A DNA stretch of 61,969 nucleotides from Pseudobdellovibrionaceae bacterium (GTDB taxonomy: Bacteria; Bdellovibrionota; Bdellovibrionia; Bdellovibrionales; Bdellovibrionaceae), in assembly GCA_021731025.1 (NCBI GenBank), contig JAKFYD010000016.1, positions 1 to 61,969 of the forward strand, given 5' to 3'. The notes below the pieces were generated by a model. That model saw only the letters and a program-made list of their open reading frames with translations. It was not told the DNA's origin and did not search any database. Numbering within the stretch: position 1 is the first letter of the stretch; the number at the start of each line of letters is the position of its first letter. The translations under genes were made by a program, and so were the position numbers. Of this stretch, positions 25,530-34,761 are shown in pieces.

Positions 25530-25791
25530 TTTCGCCATTTCTGCAGAGTGAAGCAGTATCAAAGAAAATTGCATAAGGATTTCCTGAAGTTTGGTTTTGA
25601 AGTGTGACTACGCCGTTATTCAGCGAGAACTCAAAATGCTCACCTGAAGATTCTATTTTAAGTAACAGCATTGCCGTTTTCTTGGAGGGCCAAGCCTTAC
25701 ATGAATCTAGGGAATTGAACATAGTTTTGGACTGTTGCGCCTTGATGCTTGACCCGAAACTTAAATGAAACATCAGAATCCAAATCTTCAT
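25516..25791 (-). CDS. Possible small exported protein
   Basis: A 91-residue frame has a plausible signal peptide (residues 1-18, ending IKA) and a mature part with two cysteines. It converges with the helicase gene (14-base overlap) and overlaps nothing else real, because the recombinase starts at 25819. No strong ribosome-binding site is visible. The composition is credible but this may be chance. Confidence 0.4.
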   Translation of the reverse strand: MKIWILMFHLSFGSSIKAQQSKTMFNSLDSCKAWPSKKTAMLLLKIESSGEHFEFSLNNGVVTLQNQTSGNPYAIFFDTASLCRNGEIRRP

Positions 25792-25818
25792 ACGGAATAT
25801 TGGGTTTCAGGAGGACTA

Positions 25819-26763
25819 ATGAAGCTACTCCCCATCACACCAGAAGCTCGTTTGACAACCTTGGTCGCTACTTTTCTTTCTACCAAGGGCCCAGCAACAA
25901 GGGATGCGTATAGGCAAGATCTGAAGTGTTTCCAAAGCTATCTGATCACAAAATATGGCATCGACTCATTCCAAAATCTACTCCTAGTTTCGCCTGGTGA
26001 TTTGAATTTTGCAGTACTTGGATATCGCGAATATTTAGTTGAGCAAAAATTTAGTCCAGCGACAGTCAATAGGCGATTGGGTGCTGTGCGAAGTATTTTT
26101 AAGCTATCAAGACTTTTGGGCTTCACCTCATCAAGAATTGAAATATCAAATATAAAGTCAGAATCCTATCGAGACACAAAAGGCCCTGGTCTCCCTGCTT
26201 TCAAAAGAATGATGACCAAGGCGAGCGCACAGTCCTTGGTAAAAGCAGCAAGGGATCATCTGATTTTGCGTTTGTTATTTGACCTTGCACTTCGCGCAAC
26301 GGAACTTATTGAATTGGATTTATGCCATGTTCAGCTTGAGCAAAAACGTATTTCAATACACGGAAAAGGTCGAACTGAGCGAGAATTTCTTTCTTTGCCT
26401 GCGACCAGCATCCAAGCGCTAAAAAAATGGATTGAAATTCGAGGACTTGCTGATGGCCCTCTGTTTGTAAACTTGGTTCGCGCGAAAGATCAAAGAAAGC
26501 GACTAACTCGCACGGGTTTATTCAAACTAATTAGGTGGCTTGGTCAACAAGTTGATGTAAGGACTCGCCCCCACGGTGTCCGACATTTGAGTATCACCGA
26601 AGCATGTAAGGCAGCACAAAACAATGGCTTTGCCCTAGAGGAAGTTATGGATCATTCACGGCATAAATCCATCGCCACTTTGATGATTTATCGCGATCGT
26701 GAGCGTGACGTTCAAGGAGCAATTTCAACCCTAGTGGCGAACACCATACTCGGAGAAGAATAA
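25819..26763 (+). CDS. Tyrosine recombinase, XerC/D-like
   Basis: ATG 25819 follows AGGAGG, so the shorter 314-residue frame is chosen over an upstream start. The protein has the N-terminal SAM-like fold and the catalytic motifs ALRATELIEL (Arg), HGVRH (HxxR), a DHSRHKS box in place of the usual LGHSS, and Tyr in MIYRDR. It is smaller than the integrase at 2850 and closer to Xer or phage recombinases. It may process the right-hand element or its dimers. The 26765 gene starts one base after its stop. Confidence 0.88.
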   Translation: MKLLPITPEARLTTLVATFLSTKGPATRDAYRQDLKCFQSYLITKYGIDSFQNLLLVSPGDLNFAVLGYREYLVEQKFSPATVNRRLGAVRSIFKLSRLLGFTSSRIEISNIKSESYRDTKGPGLPAFKRMMTKASAQSLVKAARDHLILRLLFDLALRATELIELDLCHVQLEQKRISIHGKGRTEREFLSLPATSIQALKKWIEIRGLADGPLFVNLVRAKDQRKRLTRTGLFKLIRWLGQQVDVRTRPHGVRHLSITEACKAAQNNGFALEEVMDHSRHKSIATLMIYRDRERDVQGAISTLVANTILGEE

Positions 26764-26764
26764 T

Positions 26765-27067
26765 ATGAGACGATTTCTTACCTTCGAACTTTTAATCCAT
26801 TTATCAGACCGAGATTTAACTAAGGTTATTGAAGAAGTCGACCGGTACACAGTGATGAATGCCTACTGCGATACCGACAAAGAAACTTTAGATCGTGTAA
26901 AACGAGTCTTCACTGACTATGGGGTTGATAGCTTTGAAAAAGATGTTAAAAAAAGTTCGCCAATTTCGGAAGAGATCCAGTCTCAAGCAAAAGAAAAGCT
27001 AGCAGAGATTGCAGATCGATTTTTAACTGAGGGCGACTTCGACGACCTGAAATTGAGAAAGGCCTGA
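26765..27067 (+). CDS. Hypothetical protein following recombinase
   Basis: The 100-residue product is helical and acidic with no motif I recognise. It starts one base after the recombinase stop (TAATATG), so translation is probably coupled. Such small partners can be directionality or accessory factors, but no winged-helix signature is seen. Confidence 0.55.
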   Translation: MRRFLTFELLIHLSDRDLTKVIEEVDRYTVMNAYCDTDKETLDRVKRVFTDYGVDSFEKDVKKSSPISEEIQSQAKEKLAEIADRFLTEGDFDDLKLRKA

Positions 27068-27098
27068 ACCCCGTTGCTGATTTTGCATATATTTCAGA

Positions 27099-27512
27099 TC
27101 AGGCAGCGGACGGCTTTATGTTTGTTTTGTAATATGTTTGGATTTTTGAGCCTGCAGCAACGGCCAATCTAGGTTCGCTTCTAACATATAAACTTTTGCT
27201 TGCCTGTGAATGTTCAAACAGAGCAAACAGCTTTTTCGTAACTTCCAGGCAAACATGATTCTTACTTTTGATAACCTTTATGAAATCAGTTGAAAAATAG
27301 ATTCCAGCCTTAAAGTGTTCACCATTAACGTCAAACCGAGCAAATAGATCATCGATATGTACGTTAGAAATAGTTACATCAACTTGACGATCCGAAGACT
27401 TGATAACAAGATCGAAACTTTTATTTCCATCAGCTCCTGCGATATGAGTTCCAAAGTCCTTAATATTAAAGTTACCTTTTCCATTTTCAATAAGAGTTAG
27501 GACTTTGCTCAT
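27099..27512 (-). CDS. Hypothetical protein, 137 aa
   Basis: The product is beta-rich with alternating charged and hydrophobic residues (VDVTISNVHIDDLFARFDVNG), no signal peptide and no membrane segment. Its ATG overlaps the stop of the 27509 gene. It is convergent with the recombinase unit. No family recognised. Confidence 0.55.
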   Translation of the reverse strand: MSKVLTLIENGKGNFNIKDFGTHIAGADGNKSFDLVIKSSDRQVDVTISNVHIDDLFARFDVNGEHFKAGIYFSTDFIKVIKSKNHVCLEVTKKLFALFEHSQASKSLYVRSEPRLAVAAGSKIQTYYKTNIKPSAA

Positions 27513-28144
27513 GCTGCCTTCTTTCCAGAATTTGAGTCGGGTTGATCTTCAAGCTTAAGGATAACTTTAAGACTAAGAGGGATTTCGTTTTTATCAATTT
27601 CGAATGCATCTAAAATAATGGAAAATGTTCTGCCCTTTATATAGGATTCGACCTCGAACCTATCTGCATCTGTAAGGCATTTTTTGTATACACTCTTAAG
27701 AGCCTTGAGCTGAGGATCATTTTTAATCCTAGATTGCAATATGACTGCTCTTTGTTTTTTCTTTGAAATTCTAGTGCCGCTAAAACCGCCATTGAGGCGC
27801 CGATCATGGCGTAACCAATAGTGAGTAATTCTATTTGAATACTCTCTAACATTCTTGAGCTGTGATCCTGAGTTGTACTTTGAAGGAATAGTCGCATCAA
27901 TGATTCCGGCAGAAACCAATTCGATCATTTTAAGCAATTCTGGCGAATTCCATCGTGGATGCAGATCGCCCTCAGGTTTATTGGCAATGAGGTCTTCAAC
28001 TTCAATTCCCGGCTGTAATCGAGCGCCGAGCACCTTGCAGATGATTTGATATATCGCTTCTTTCTGAGTTAGCCCAGTTTTGCCAAATTTCTTTTCCATG
28101 AAGTCTCTATCGGCAGAAAGTGAAGTGACTTCAACCCACTTCAA
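27509..28144 (-). CDS. Unknown protein, second TQxEA...WLRxDxRLNG member
   Basis: The 211-residue protein contains GLTQKEAIYQIICKVL (residues about 24-39) and ITHYWLRHDRRLNG (about 105-118), both also found in the protein at 22564. A basic GTRISKKKQR stretch follows and could contact nucleic acid. The extra C-terminal domain is helical then beta. The two copies flank the replication and recombination genes of the right-hand block, so they may act on the same DNA or partner. Family not known to me. Confidence 0.6.
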   Translation of the reverse strand: MKWVEVTSLSADRDFMEKKFGKTGLTQKEAIYQIICKVLGARLQPGIEVEDLIANKPEGDLHPRWNSPELLKMIELVSAGIIDATIPSKYNSGSQLKNVREYSNRITHYWLRHDRRLNGGFSGTRISKKKQRAVILQSRIKNDPQLKALKSVYKKCLTDADRFEVESYIKGRTFSIILDAFEIDKNEIPLSLKVILKLEDQPDSNSGKKAA

Positions 28145-28285
28145 AGAGCATCGCAGACTAGCCCAAGGTCGACATTAACGCCGTCAGTAAATTTCTAGCG
28201 TAGCTCCAGAAAATCCAGATCAACTTCGTATAATAGCGCTATCCCCATAAATTTATTTATTGATTTAAAATCCTGGTTCCGTTAA

Positions 28286-28552
28286 TCTGGCCCCCGCAAC
28301 CATTTTTCCTTTTTCAGCTGGAAAACTTCTAAGAAAATAATGGGAACAATGACCAACTCTCCCAAGGATGTCGTTCGCGAAATGGCTCAAAGCGGTTATA
28401 TAACTAATGTCGATCTGTGGCTAAAAGCCATTGATATGAGAAATTTATATTCTTACATCTACAAAGAAGATTTGGCTGAACAAGTCTATACTTTCGCAGC
28501 TTCTTTCTTGGCAGAATTCAAAACACTATCAACAAAATTAGAAAATACATGA
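28286..28552 (+). pseudogene. Truncated HEPN antitoxin/toxin-type gene (HI0074-like)
   Basis: From about 28310 the frame reads FSWKTSKK...SPKDVVREMAQSGYITNVDLWL then DMRNLYSYIY, matching the C-terminal two thirds of HI0074-type HEPN proteins. The usual N-terminal helices (about 40 residues) are missing, and homology stops near 28305. The catalytic R-x4-6-H motif reads RNLYSYIY, with Tyr in place of His. An ATG at 28340 could start a shorter frame. The loss suggests that insertion of foreign DNA cut the gene, making this a likely island edge. Confidence 0.65.
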
Positions 28553-28737
28553 AATTTGGTCTGGGTTTAATGATTGAAAGCCCTCATGATCTTTCAATAA
28601 TCATCGCACAGATCCAAGAAACTTTAACAAATAGCAACTTTCCTTTTAAAGTAGACATTGTCGAATTCAAAAATTTTGCAGAAAGCTACAAGTCGGGATA
28701 CCAACGCGACAAAGTTAGGCTTTTTACTGAGGCCTAA
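28549..28737 (+). pseudogene. Truncated MNT nucleotidyltransferase remnant
   Basis: The 62-codon frame starts at an ATG overlapping the HEPN stop. Its middle (NFPFKVDIVEFKNFAES) and end match the C-terminal half of MNT-type nucleotidyltransferases. The GS-x9-SDxD catalytic segment that should precede GLMIES is gone, apparently by deletion joining the HEPN end to the MNT interior. It therefore cannot adenylylate its partner. It converges with terC, overlapping its stop by four bases. Confidence 0.6.
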
Positions 28738-29681
28738 AATTTGTCGACTTTCTCTTCCACTTTCGTCACGTACCAAGAACCCAAAGCGGCCGTCAGTAAA
28801 ATCGAAAAAATAACAAGTAATGAAATCCAGCTGGGTATTTTGATAAAATCCATGAGAAGCATTTTGGTTCCGATGAAACCCAAGATGACGGCTAAGCCCG
28901 GTTTTAGGTAGCGCAACTTCCCTACCCAATCAGCCAACACAAAGTACAGAGCGCGCAGACCTAATATCGCCAAAATATTTGAAGCGAACGCCACGAAAGC
29001 ATCTTGAGTAACCGCAAACACAGCTGGGATCGAATCCACAGCAAATATCAAATCAGTAACCTCGATCACAATCAGCGCAAGAAACAAAGGCGTGGCTTTG
29101 CGAATTCCATTTTCGACGACAAAGAAATGATTTCCATTAAAGGCTGTCGTGGTGGGAATTATTCGCCGGATGAAACGAATGGACCAATTTTCTTTGACGT
29201 CAATTTTCTCATCGGTTTCACGCAGAAATTTAATGGCTGTGACGATCAGAATTCCACCGAAGATATACAAAATCCAGTGAAAAAGATGTAACAGCTGCGC
29301 ACCAATAATAATAAAAAAGGCTCGCAAAACAATAGCGCCAAGCACGCCGTAAAAAAGAACACGATGCTGATGCTCATCAGGAATACGAAATGAACCAAAG
29401 ATGAGTAAGATTATAAATAGATTATCCACACTCAAACTTTTTTCGACCAAATAACCCGTTAGAAATTCCATTCCTAACTCTTGACCATAGGTAAAACCGA
29501 ACCAGGCATTAAACGTGAGAGCCAACGCAACCCAAATACCGCTCTCGATGAGAGCGGCTTTGCGGGAAACTTTGTGTGTGCCTTTACCAAATAAACTCAG
29601 ATCAATTAAAAGCAGAACAAAAATCCCTACACAAAATGAAATCCACAGCCAAGTTGGTGCGATCGAAATATTCGACATCAT
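28734..29681 (-). CDS. TerC/Alx family membrane protein
   Basis: The 315-residue protein has eight to nine hydrophobic helices and the TerC signature: GYLVEKSLSVDNLFI, then a second conserved acidic segment EVTDLIFAVDSIPAV. TerC/Alx proteins are linked to metal (manganese) ion export and membrane-protein metalation. It shares an ATGA overlap with htpX upstream, so both form an envelope-maintenance operon. Confidence 0.92.
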   Translation of the reverse strand: MMSNISIAPTWLWISFCVGIFVLLLIDLSLFGKGTHKVSRKAALIESGIWVALALTFNAWFGFTYGQELGMEFLTGYLVEKSLSVDNLFIILLIFGSFRIPDEHQHRVLFYGVLGAIVLRAFFIIIGAQLLHLFHWILYIFGGILIVTAIKFLRETDEKIDVKENWSIRFIRRIIPTTTAFNGNHFFVVENGIRKATPLFLALIVIEVTDLIFAVDSIPAVFAVTQDAFVAFASNILAILGLRALYFVLADWVGKLRYLKPGLAVILGFIGTKMLLMDFIKIPSWISLLVIFSILLTAALGSWYVTKVEEKVDKF

Positions 29682-30586
29682 CCGACGGCTCGTTTCAAGC
29701 GCTCAATCCGCTCTTCAAGTGGGGGATGTGTTGAAAAGAATCTCATAAGACCTCCAGGACGGCTGGAAATTTTTAAAGCTTGCACCGAAGGTTCAGCCAC
29801 TTGCTCGACACCTCCAAAAGTTTTCTTAAGTCCTTCCAAAGCAAGGATCATATTTCCTCGACCAGCTAAGCGAGCTCCACCGGCATCGGCTCGGTATTCT
29901 CGATAACGGGAAAACCAAGCCACAACCATCGAGCCCAGTATCATAAATACAATTTCCAGAGCAAACTGTACAAGATAATAGGTCATTGGAGTGCCTTGTC
30001 GCTCTTCCCCATCTTGACTTCGAGTCATCGTTAAAGCGTAGGCAATAACCCGAGCCAGGAACATGACGAAGGCATTCACCACACCTTGAATTAAAGTCAT
30101 CGTCACCATGTCACCATTCGCGATGTGAGCGACTTCGTGACCAAGAACTCCTTTAATTTCTTCTCTCTTCATTCGCTGCAAAAGGCCCGACGAAACCGCA
30201 ACCAGTGATCTGGATTTTGAAGGCCCTGTTGCGAAAGCATTCACCTCTGGGGATTCATAAATACCGACTTCAGGCATTACGGGAAGGCGTGCCGAGCGAG
30301 AAAGCTCGTGGACCATCTGCACCAGATCATGCAATTCAGGATCGCGAGTGTTGGCAGGAATCACTTTGACTCCCATCGTCCATTTGGCCATCACTCTGGA
30401 AAGTAAAAGCGAAATGAAGGCTCCGCCCATCCCCCAAATTAAACAGAAGATCATCAGTGATCCATAGTCGAGGCCCTGAGCTGTTAAGTAGGGCTTAACT
30501 CCGAGAATATTGAGAACCATTGAGATCGTGAAAATAACTAATGCATTCACCGCTAGAAAAAGTCCGATTCGTTTAAACCATGTCAT
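29678..30586 (-). CDS. htpX: Membrane zinc metalloprotease HtpX
   Basis: The protein has two N-terminal membrane helices, the catalytic HEVAH (His150-Glu151-x-x-His154) and a later zinc-ligand glutamate in SRYREYRADAGGA. Two more hydrophobic helices lie between. HtpX degrades misfolded inner-membrane proteins together with FtsH. The 302-residue length fits the family. It is the first gene of the pair with terC; the start codon lies 109 bases from the divergent nhaR gene. Confidence 0.93.
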   Translation of the reverse strand: MTWFKRIGLFLAVNALVIFTISMVLNILGVKPYLTAQGLDYGSLMIFCLIWGMGGAFISLLLSRVMAKWTMGVKVIPANTRDPELHDLVQMVHELSRSARLPVMPEVGIYESPEVNAFATGPSKSRSLVAVSSGLLQRMKREEIKGVLGHEVAHIANGDMVTMTLIQGVVNAFVMFLARVIAYALTMTRSQDGEERQGTPMTYYLVQFALEIVFMILGSMVVAWFSRYREYRADAGGARLAGRGNMILALEGLKKTFGGVEQVAEPSVQALKISSRPGGLMRFFSTHPPLEERIERLKRAVG

Positions 30587-30619
30587 AATAAGATACCTCC
30601 GACAGACTCTATTCTAACT

Positions 30620-30648
30620 TTGACAGATTCTTTTTAAAAGACGATAAT
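30620..30648 (+). promoter_or_regulatory. Sigma-70-type promoter of the LysR gene
   Basis: TTGACA (30620-30625) and GATAAT (30643-30648) are separated by exactly 17 bases, close to the ideal. Transcription would start near 30655, giving a 5' leader of about 40 bases before the LysR-type gene. Confidence 0.65.
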
Positions 30649-30695
30649 TTAGCACAAATACTTCGCTTTAAGCGAACTATCTCGAGGAGTTCAAC

Positions 30696-31571
30696 ATGGC
30701 CCAGTGGCTGAATTACCATCACCTTTTTTATTTTCGAATGATTGCTACCGAGGGAGGCATCGCACGAGCCGCCGAAAAATTAAATATTGGCCAACCCACT
30801 TTAAGTTCGCAGTTAAAACAGCTTGAAGATTCCCTAGAGAAATCTTTGTTTGAAAGACGCAATCGCAAATTGATTCTGACCGAAGCTGGGAAAGCCACCC
30901 TTAATTACGCGAATGAAATCTTTCGCCTTGGGGATGAAATGCTCGAGGTTTTAAAAGATCGCACGAAGGACAATAAGGCCCACTTACAAATTGGAACACT
31001 CGATAGCGTTCCTAAAAGTGTTATCCTTTCTTTAGTGATGTCGGCTTATAAGATCGCGCCTTGTGCGGTTTCGATTTTGGAAGGGAAAGGAGATGAACTT
31101 TTCCGCGAATTAAGAGCTCACAAACTTGACTTGATTGTTTCGAATTACCCGTCGCAGGCGATCGAAGAAGCCCAAGTTTTTTCAAAGTCGGTGGCGAAAA
31201 TACCGGTCTCGGTTTATGGCGCAAAAAAATATAAAAATCTGAAAATAACTTTCCCTAAATCTTTAGATGGAAAACCTTTTGTCTTTCCGACAAACCACAG
31301 CAAGCTCAGACATGATTTAAATCATTATTTTAAACTTCACGGAATTCACACGATACCTGTCGCTGAAACTCAAGATACAAGTTTGCAGAGATTGCTTGCA
31401 GAACATGGGGTCGGTCTTGCCCCCTTTTCCGAGGTCGAAGACACTCGCAAAATGGGCTTGGTTCAATTGGGAAGACTGAAAGACGTCTATGAAGAAATCT
31501 GGCTGATTTCGGCACAGAGGAAATTAGAAAACCCTATCGCTGCGAAATTGATGAGCACTTTTGTAGTTTAA
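30696..31571 (+). CDS. nhaR: LysR-family regulator, NhaR-like
   Basis: The 291-residue protein opens with the NhaR-type phrase WLNYHHLFYFRMIATEGGIARAAEKL split over an HTH (residues about 17-45, QPTLSSQLKQLE), followed by a LysR substrate-binding domain. NhaR activates Na+/H+ antiporter and stress genes in enterobacteria; no antiporter gene is adjacent here, so the target is distant or different. A good promoter lies upstream. Confidence 0.85.
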   Translation: MAQWLNYHHLFYFRMIATEGGIARAAEKLNIGQPTLSSQLKQLEDSLEKSLFERRNRKLILTEAGKATLNYANEIFRLGDEMLEVLKDRTKDNKAHLQIGTLDSVPKSVILSLVMSAYKIAPCAVSILEGKGDELFRELRAHKLDLIVSNYPSQAIEEAQVFSKSVAKIPVSVYGAKKYKNLKITFPKSLDGKPFVFPTNHSKLRHDLNHYFKLHGIHTIPVAETQDTSLQRLLAEHGVGLAPFSEVEDTRKMGLVQLGRLKDVYEEIWLISAQRKLENPIAAKLMSTFVV

Positions 31572-31609
31572 TGCCGTAACTTTACGAAACCATTAGAACT
31601 TATTTTCAA

Positions 31610-31639
31610 TTGACTTCATAGGGGGTAGGGGTATATGCT
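31610..31639 (+). promoter_or_regulatory. csoR promoter with overlapping copper operator
   Basis: TTGACT (31610-31615) and TATGCT (31634-31639) form a promoter with 18-base spacing. A G-rich block (CATAGGGGGTAGGGGTATAT, 31617-31636) fills the spacer; CsoR operators are typically GTA-flanked G-tracts of this kind. Apo-CsoR would block RNA polymerase until copper is bound. Confidence 0.6.
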
Positions 31640-31666
31640 ATATGTGAAAGTGAATTGGAGGCTTCT

Positions 31667-31963
31667 ATGGTTAAGTTGAGTAAGAAAACTAAGTCTGGTC
31701 ACCCGACTCATCAGGAAGAACTCGTTCGTCTTCGTCGAATTAAAGGCCAAGTCGAAGGGATCGAGCGAATGATCAAAGATCAACGCTACTGTTTGGATAT
31801 TGTGACTCAGATTCGTTCAATCATCTCTGCCTTACGTTCGACGGAGGGAGTGGTTATGGAGCGACATCTTCGTCATTGCGTGTCTGATGCTGTCAGTGCG
31901 CAAAATGAACGCCTTACCCAAGAAAAAATCCAGGAACTTATTGCTTTATTTCAAAAGCGATAA
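31667..31963 (+). CDS. csoR: Copper-sensing repressor CsoR
   Basis: ATG 31667 follows TTGGAGG. The 98-residue protein is a CsoR/RcnR-family helical repressor with the RLRRIKGQVEGIERM signature and copper ligands Cys42, His67 and Cys71 (YCLDI; HLRHC). The ligand set fits CsoR rather than FrmR. It precedes copA by 17 bases and probably represses both. Confidence 0.88.
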   Translation: MVKLSKKTKSGHPTHQEELVRLRRIKGQVEGIERMIKDQRYCLDIVTQIRSIISALRSTEGVVMERHLRHCVSDAVSAQNERLTQEKIQELIALFQKR

Positions 31964-31980
31964 TTTGAAACGGAGAAATT

Positions 31981-34344
31981 ATGGAACATTCACACTCACA
32001 CCATCATTCACATTCTGGTCATCACCAACAAACAGACGACTCAAAGGTCAAAGATCCTGTGTGTGGAATGATGATCTCCCCTTTAACCGCAAAGGGTGGC
32101 AAAAGCCATTTTGCTGGGCATGATTATTTTTTCTGCAATCCCAAATGCAAAATAAAATTTGATGCTAATCCCGAAGAATACACCACTGATAAGAAACCCA
32201 AAATCATTTCAGCGATCGACAAAGAGAGCATCTACACCTGCCCCATGCATCCTGAAATCCGTCAGAAAGGCCCCGGCGATTGTCCTATTTGCGGGATGGC
32301 TCTCGAACCCGAAGAGGTGAAGCTTGAGGAAAAAGAAAATCCAGAGCTTACGGATTTTAAACGGCGCTTAAAAATAAGTACTCCTTTGGCCATTCCCCTT
32401 TTAATTTTGGCCATGTCAGATTTAATCCCCGGCCAGCCTGTCCAGCACGCCCTTCCCGCTGGGATCAATGCCTTCATTCAATTTCTTTTAGCCACACCCA
32501 TTGTGCTTTGGGCCGGATTTCCGTTTTTTAAACGGGGTTGGAGTTCATTGAAAACTCTAAACTTTAATATGTTTACCTTGATTGGCCTAGGCACAGGCGT
32601 CGCTTACCTGTTCAGCCTGGTTGGAACTTTTTTCCCAGGCGTATTTCCCGAAAGCCTTCGCGTTCACGGCGGCATGGTGCCGCTCTATTACGAAGCTGCA
32701 GCCATTATCACAGTGTTGGTTTTGCTGGGACAGGTTCTCGAGCTCCGCGCACGTCAACAAACTGGAAACGCTATTCGCGCACTTCTTGGTTTAGCTCCGA
32801 AAACAGCCAAACGAATTAAAGCTGACCAATCCGAAGAAGATGTCCCCGTTGAATCGATTCATGTTGGCGATCTGTTGCGAGTACGCCCTGGCGAGAAAGT
32901 TCCCGTCGATGGAGAAATCTTTGAAGGTCGAAGCTCCATCGATGAATCAATGATCACAGGAGAACCCGTTCCGGTTGAAAAAAATGTGGGTATGCCAGTC
33001 ATGGGAGCTACCATCAATGGCGCTGGAACTTTTGTCATGCGCGCAACGAAAGTAGGTGCAGACACACTGCTCAGTCAAATCGTCAAAATGGTTTCTTCAG
33101 CACAACGAAGTCGTGCTCCTATTCAAAAATTAGCAGATAAAGTATCAGCTTACTTTGTTCCTGCTGTTATTCTTATCGCCGTCGTCACTTTCTTAATTTG
33201 GTTTTTTACTGGACCTGCGCCCCAACTGACTTACGCGATTATCAATGCCGTTGCTGTCTTAATCATTGCTTGTCCCTGCGCTTTGGGACTGGCAACTCCA
33301 ATGTCAATCATGGTGGGAACAGGAAAAGGTGCCAAGCTTGGGGTTTTAATTAAAAACGCAGAAGCTTTAGAGAGCTTGCAGAAAATCACGACTCTCGTTG
33401 TGGATAAAACTGGTACACTAACTTTAGGAAAACCGAAATTATCTGCAATTAAAGTCATAAACAACTTTGGAGAGAACGAAGTTCTGCAACTTGTAGCTTC
33501 ACTGGAAAAATCAAGTGAGCATCCCCTGGCCGAAGCGATTATTGAAGGCGCCAACGAAAAGAAACTGAACTTACATCCCGTAAAAAACTTTGAATCACTC
33601 ACGGGCATGGGTTTAAAAGGAAATATCCAAGGCAAAGAAGTTCTTGTGGGGAACCGAAAACTTTTAGAAAAATTTAATGTTGATGCTGCTGAACTTTCTC
33701 AAATTGCTCTTGATTTGCAGAGCACTGGACACGGAGCTATGCTGGTAGCCCTAGATAAAAGGCCCGCTGCAGTTGTTGCCGTCAAAGATCCCATTAAAGA
33801 ATCAGCAAAACCGGCGATTAATTATTTTCACTCTAAAGGTATCAAAGTCATAATGCTGACAGGAGACCATCGAAAAACGGCCGTTGCTGTGGCGAGCGAA
33901 ATGGGAATTGATCAGGTCGAGGCCGAAGTTCTTCCTCAACAAAAAAATGAAGTGATAAAACGACTTCAAGCTCAAGGAAAAATTGTGGCGATGGCTGGTG
34001 ATGGTATTAACGATGCTCCAGCATTAGCCCAAGCGGATATTGGCATTGCCATGGGGACTGGAACAGATGTCGCCATGGAAAGTGCCGGCATTACCCTTGT
34101 CAAAGGGGATCTTAAAGGAATTGTTCGGGCTCACCAACTGAGTCAAGCCACGATGAAAAACATTAAACAGAATCTGCTTTTTGCATTTGGATACAATGCA
34201 CTGGGAGTTCCACTTGCCGCCGGTTTACTTTATCCCGCATTCGGGTTTTTACTGAGCCCCATGTTTGCGAGCTTAGCTATGAGTTTAAGTTCTGTATCGG
34301 TGATTTTGAATGCACTAAGGTTGGGCCGAAGGAAAATGGATTAA
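31981..34344 (+). CDS. copA: Copper-exporting P1B-type ATPase CopA with YHS domain
   Basis: The 787-residue pump has a His-rich start, a YHS domain (VKDPVCGMM...[10 protein letters not shown], 23-60) and a heavy-metal-binding CPMHPEIR...CPICGM zinc-ribbon-like domain (87-106). The P1B core follows: TGEP, ACPCALG metal site (about 429-435), phosphorylated Asp in DKTGTLT (about 474) and GDGINDAPA. The HMA domains usual in CopA are absent; a periplasmic HMA protein is encoded at 45076. Copper(I) export to the periplasm is the probable role, controlled by CsoR. Confidence 0.93.
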   Translation: MEHSHSHHHSHSGHHQQTDDSKVKDPVCGMMISPLTAKGGKSHFAGHDYFFCNPKCKIKFDANPEEYTTDKKPKIISAIDKESIYTCPMHPEIRQKGPGDCPICGMALEPEEVKLEEKENPELTDFKRRLKISTPLAIPLLILAMSDLIPGQPVQHALPAGINAFIQFLLATPIVLWAGFPFFKRGWSSLKTLNFNMFTLIGLGTGVAYLFSLVGTFFPGVFPESLRVHGGMVPLYYEAAAIITVLVLLGQVLELRARQQTGNAIRALLGLAPKTAKRIKADQSEEDVPVESIHVGDLLRVRPGEKVPVDGEIFEGRSSIDESMITGEPVPVEKNVGMPVMGATINGAGTFVMRATKVGADTLLSQIVKMVSSAQRSRAPIQKLADKVSAYFVPAVILIAVVTFLIWFFTGPAPQLTYAIINAVAVLIIACPCALGLATPMSIMVGTGKGAKLGVLIKNAEALESLQKITTLVVDKTGTLTLGKPKLSAIKVINNFGENEVLQLVASLEKSSEHPLAEAIIEGANEKKLNLHPVKNFESLTGMGLKGNIQGKEVLVGNRKLLEKFNVDAAELSQIALDLQSTGHGAMLVALDKRPAAVVAVKDPIKESAKPAINYFHSKGIKVIMLTGDHRKTAVAVASEMGIDQVEAEVLPQQKNEVIKRLQAQGKIVAMAGDGINDAPALAQADIGIAMGTGTDVAMESAGITLVKGDLKGIVRAHQLSQATMKNIKQNLLFAFGYNALGVPLAAGLLYPAFGFLLSPMFASLAMSLSSVSVILNALRLGRRKMD

Positions 34345-34434
34345 ATAGGTCCTGCGGCGCAGCTCTAAGCTCACTAAAATATTTTTACATTACTACCTTG
34401 CAATACACAGTACCATATGTTAGCTACTACCGGC

Positions 34435-34761
34435 ATGAACACTCAGTTTAATAAAGGTGTGATTGAAATGTGCGTGCTGTCTCTGGTGAGTCGGCGTGAT
34501 TATTATGGCTATGAGCTTGTCGAAACAATCTCTAAACGCATCGAAATTTCGGAAGGAACTATCTACCCGATTCTACGACGACTAACTTTAGAAAAGTATT
34601 TCGATACTTACCTGAAAGAGTCTTCGGAAGGTCCGCCCCGAAAATACTACCGCATGACCACAGAGGGCCGTCAGCACACGCACAAATTATTGAAGTCTTG
34701 GCGAAAATTTAATGAAGATGTTGAATTTATTTTAAACGGGGGAACCGGTGACAAAAAATGA
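34435..34761 (+). CDS. PadR-family transcriptional repressor
   Basis: The protein from ATG 34435 (MNTQFNKGVIEMCVLSLV) matches the usual PadR start; an ATG at 34417 is possible. Neither has a clear ribosome-binding site, so the mRNA may be nearly leaderless. A winged-helix (YYGYELVETIS, then SEGTIYPILRRL) is followed by the dimerising helix. PadR next to DUF1700 and DUF4097 genes forms a widespread envelope-response operon. An upstream dyad (TTGCAATACACAGTACC region, 34398-34414) may be its operator. Confidence 0.87.
   Translation: MNTQFNKGVIEMCVLSLVSRRDYYGYELVETISKRIEISEGTIYPILRRLTLEKYFDTYLKESSEGPPRKYYRMTTEGRQHTHKLLKSWRKFNEDVEFILNGGTGDKK

Noticed and set aside
2850-28300. tRNA gene or att direct repeats for the integrases
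   Set aside because: No cloverleaf or convincing direct repeat was seen by eye; a computed search is needed.
29420-29430. DnaA-box-like TTATCCACA
   Set aside because: A single copy inside the terC coding sequence, without a cluster or AT-rich unwinding region.
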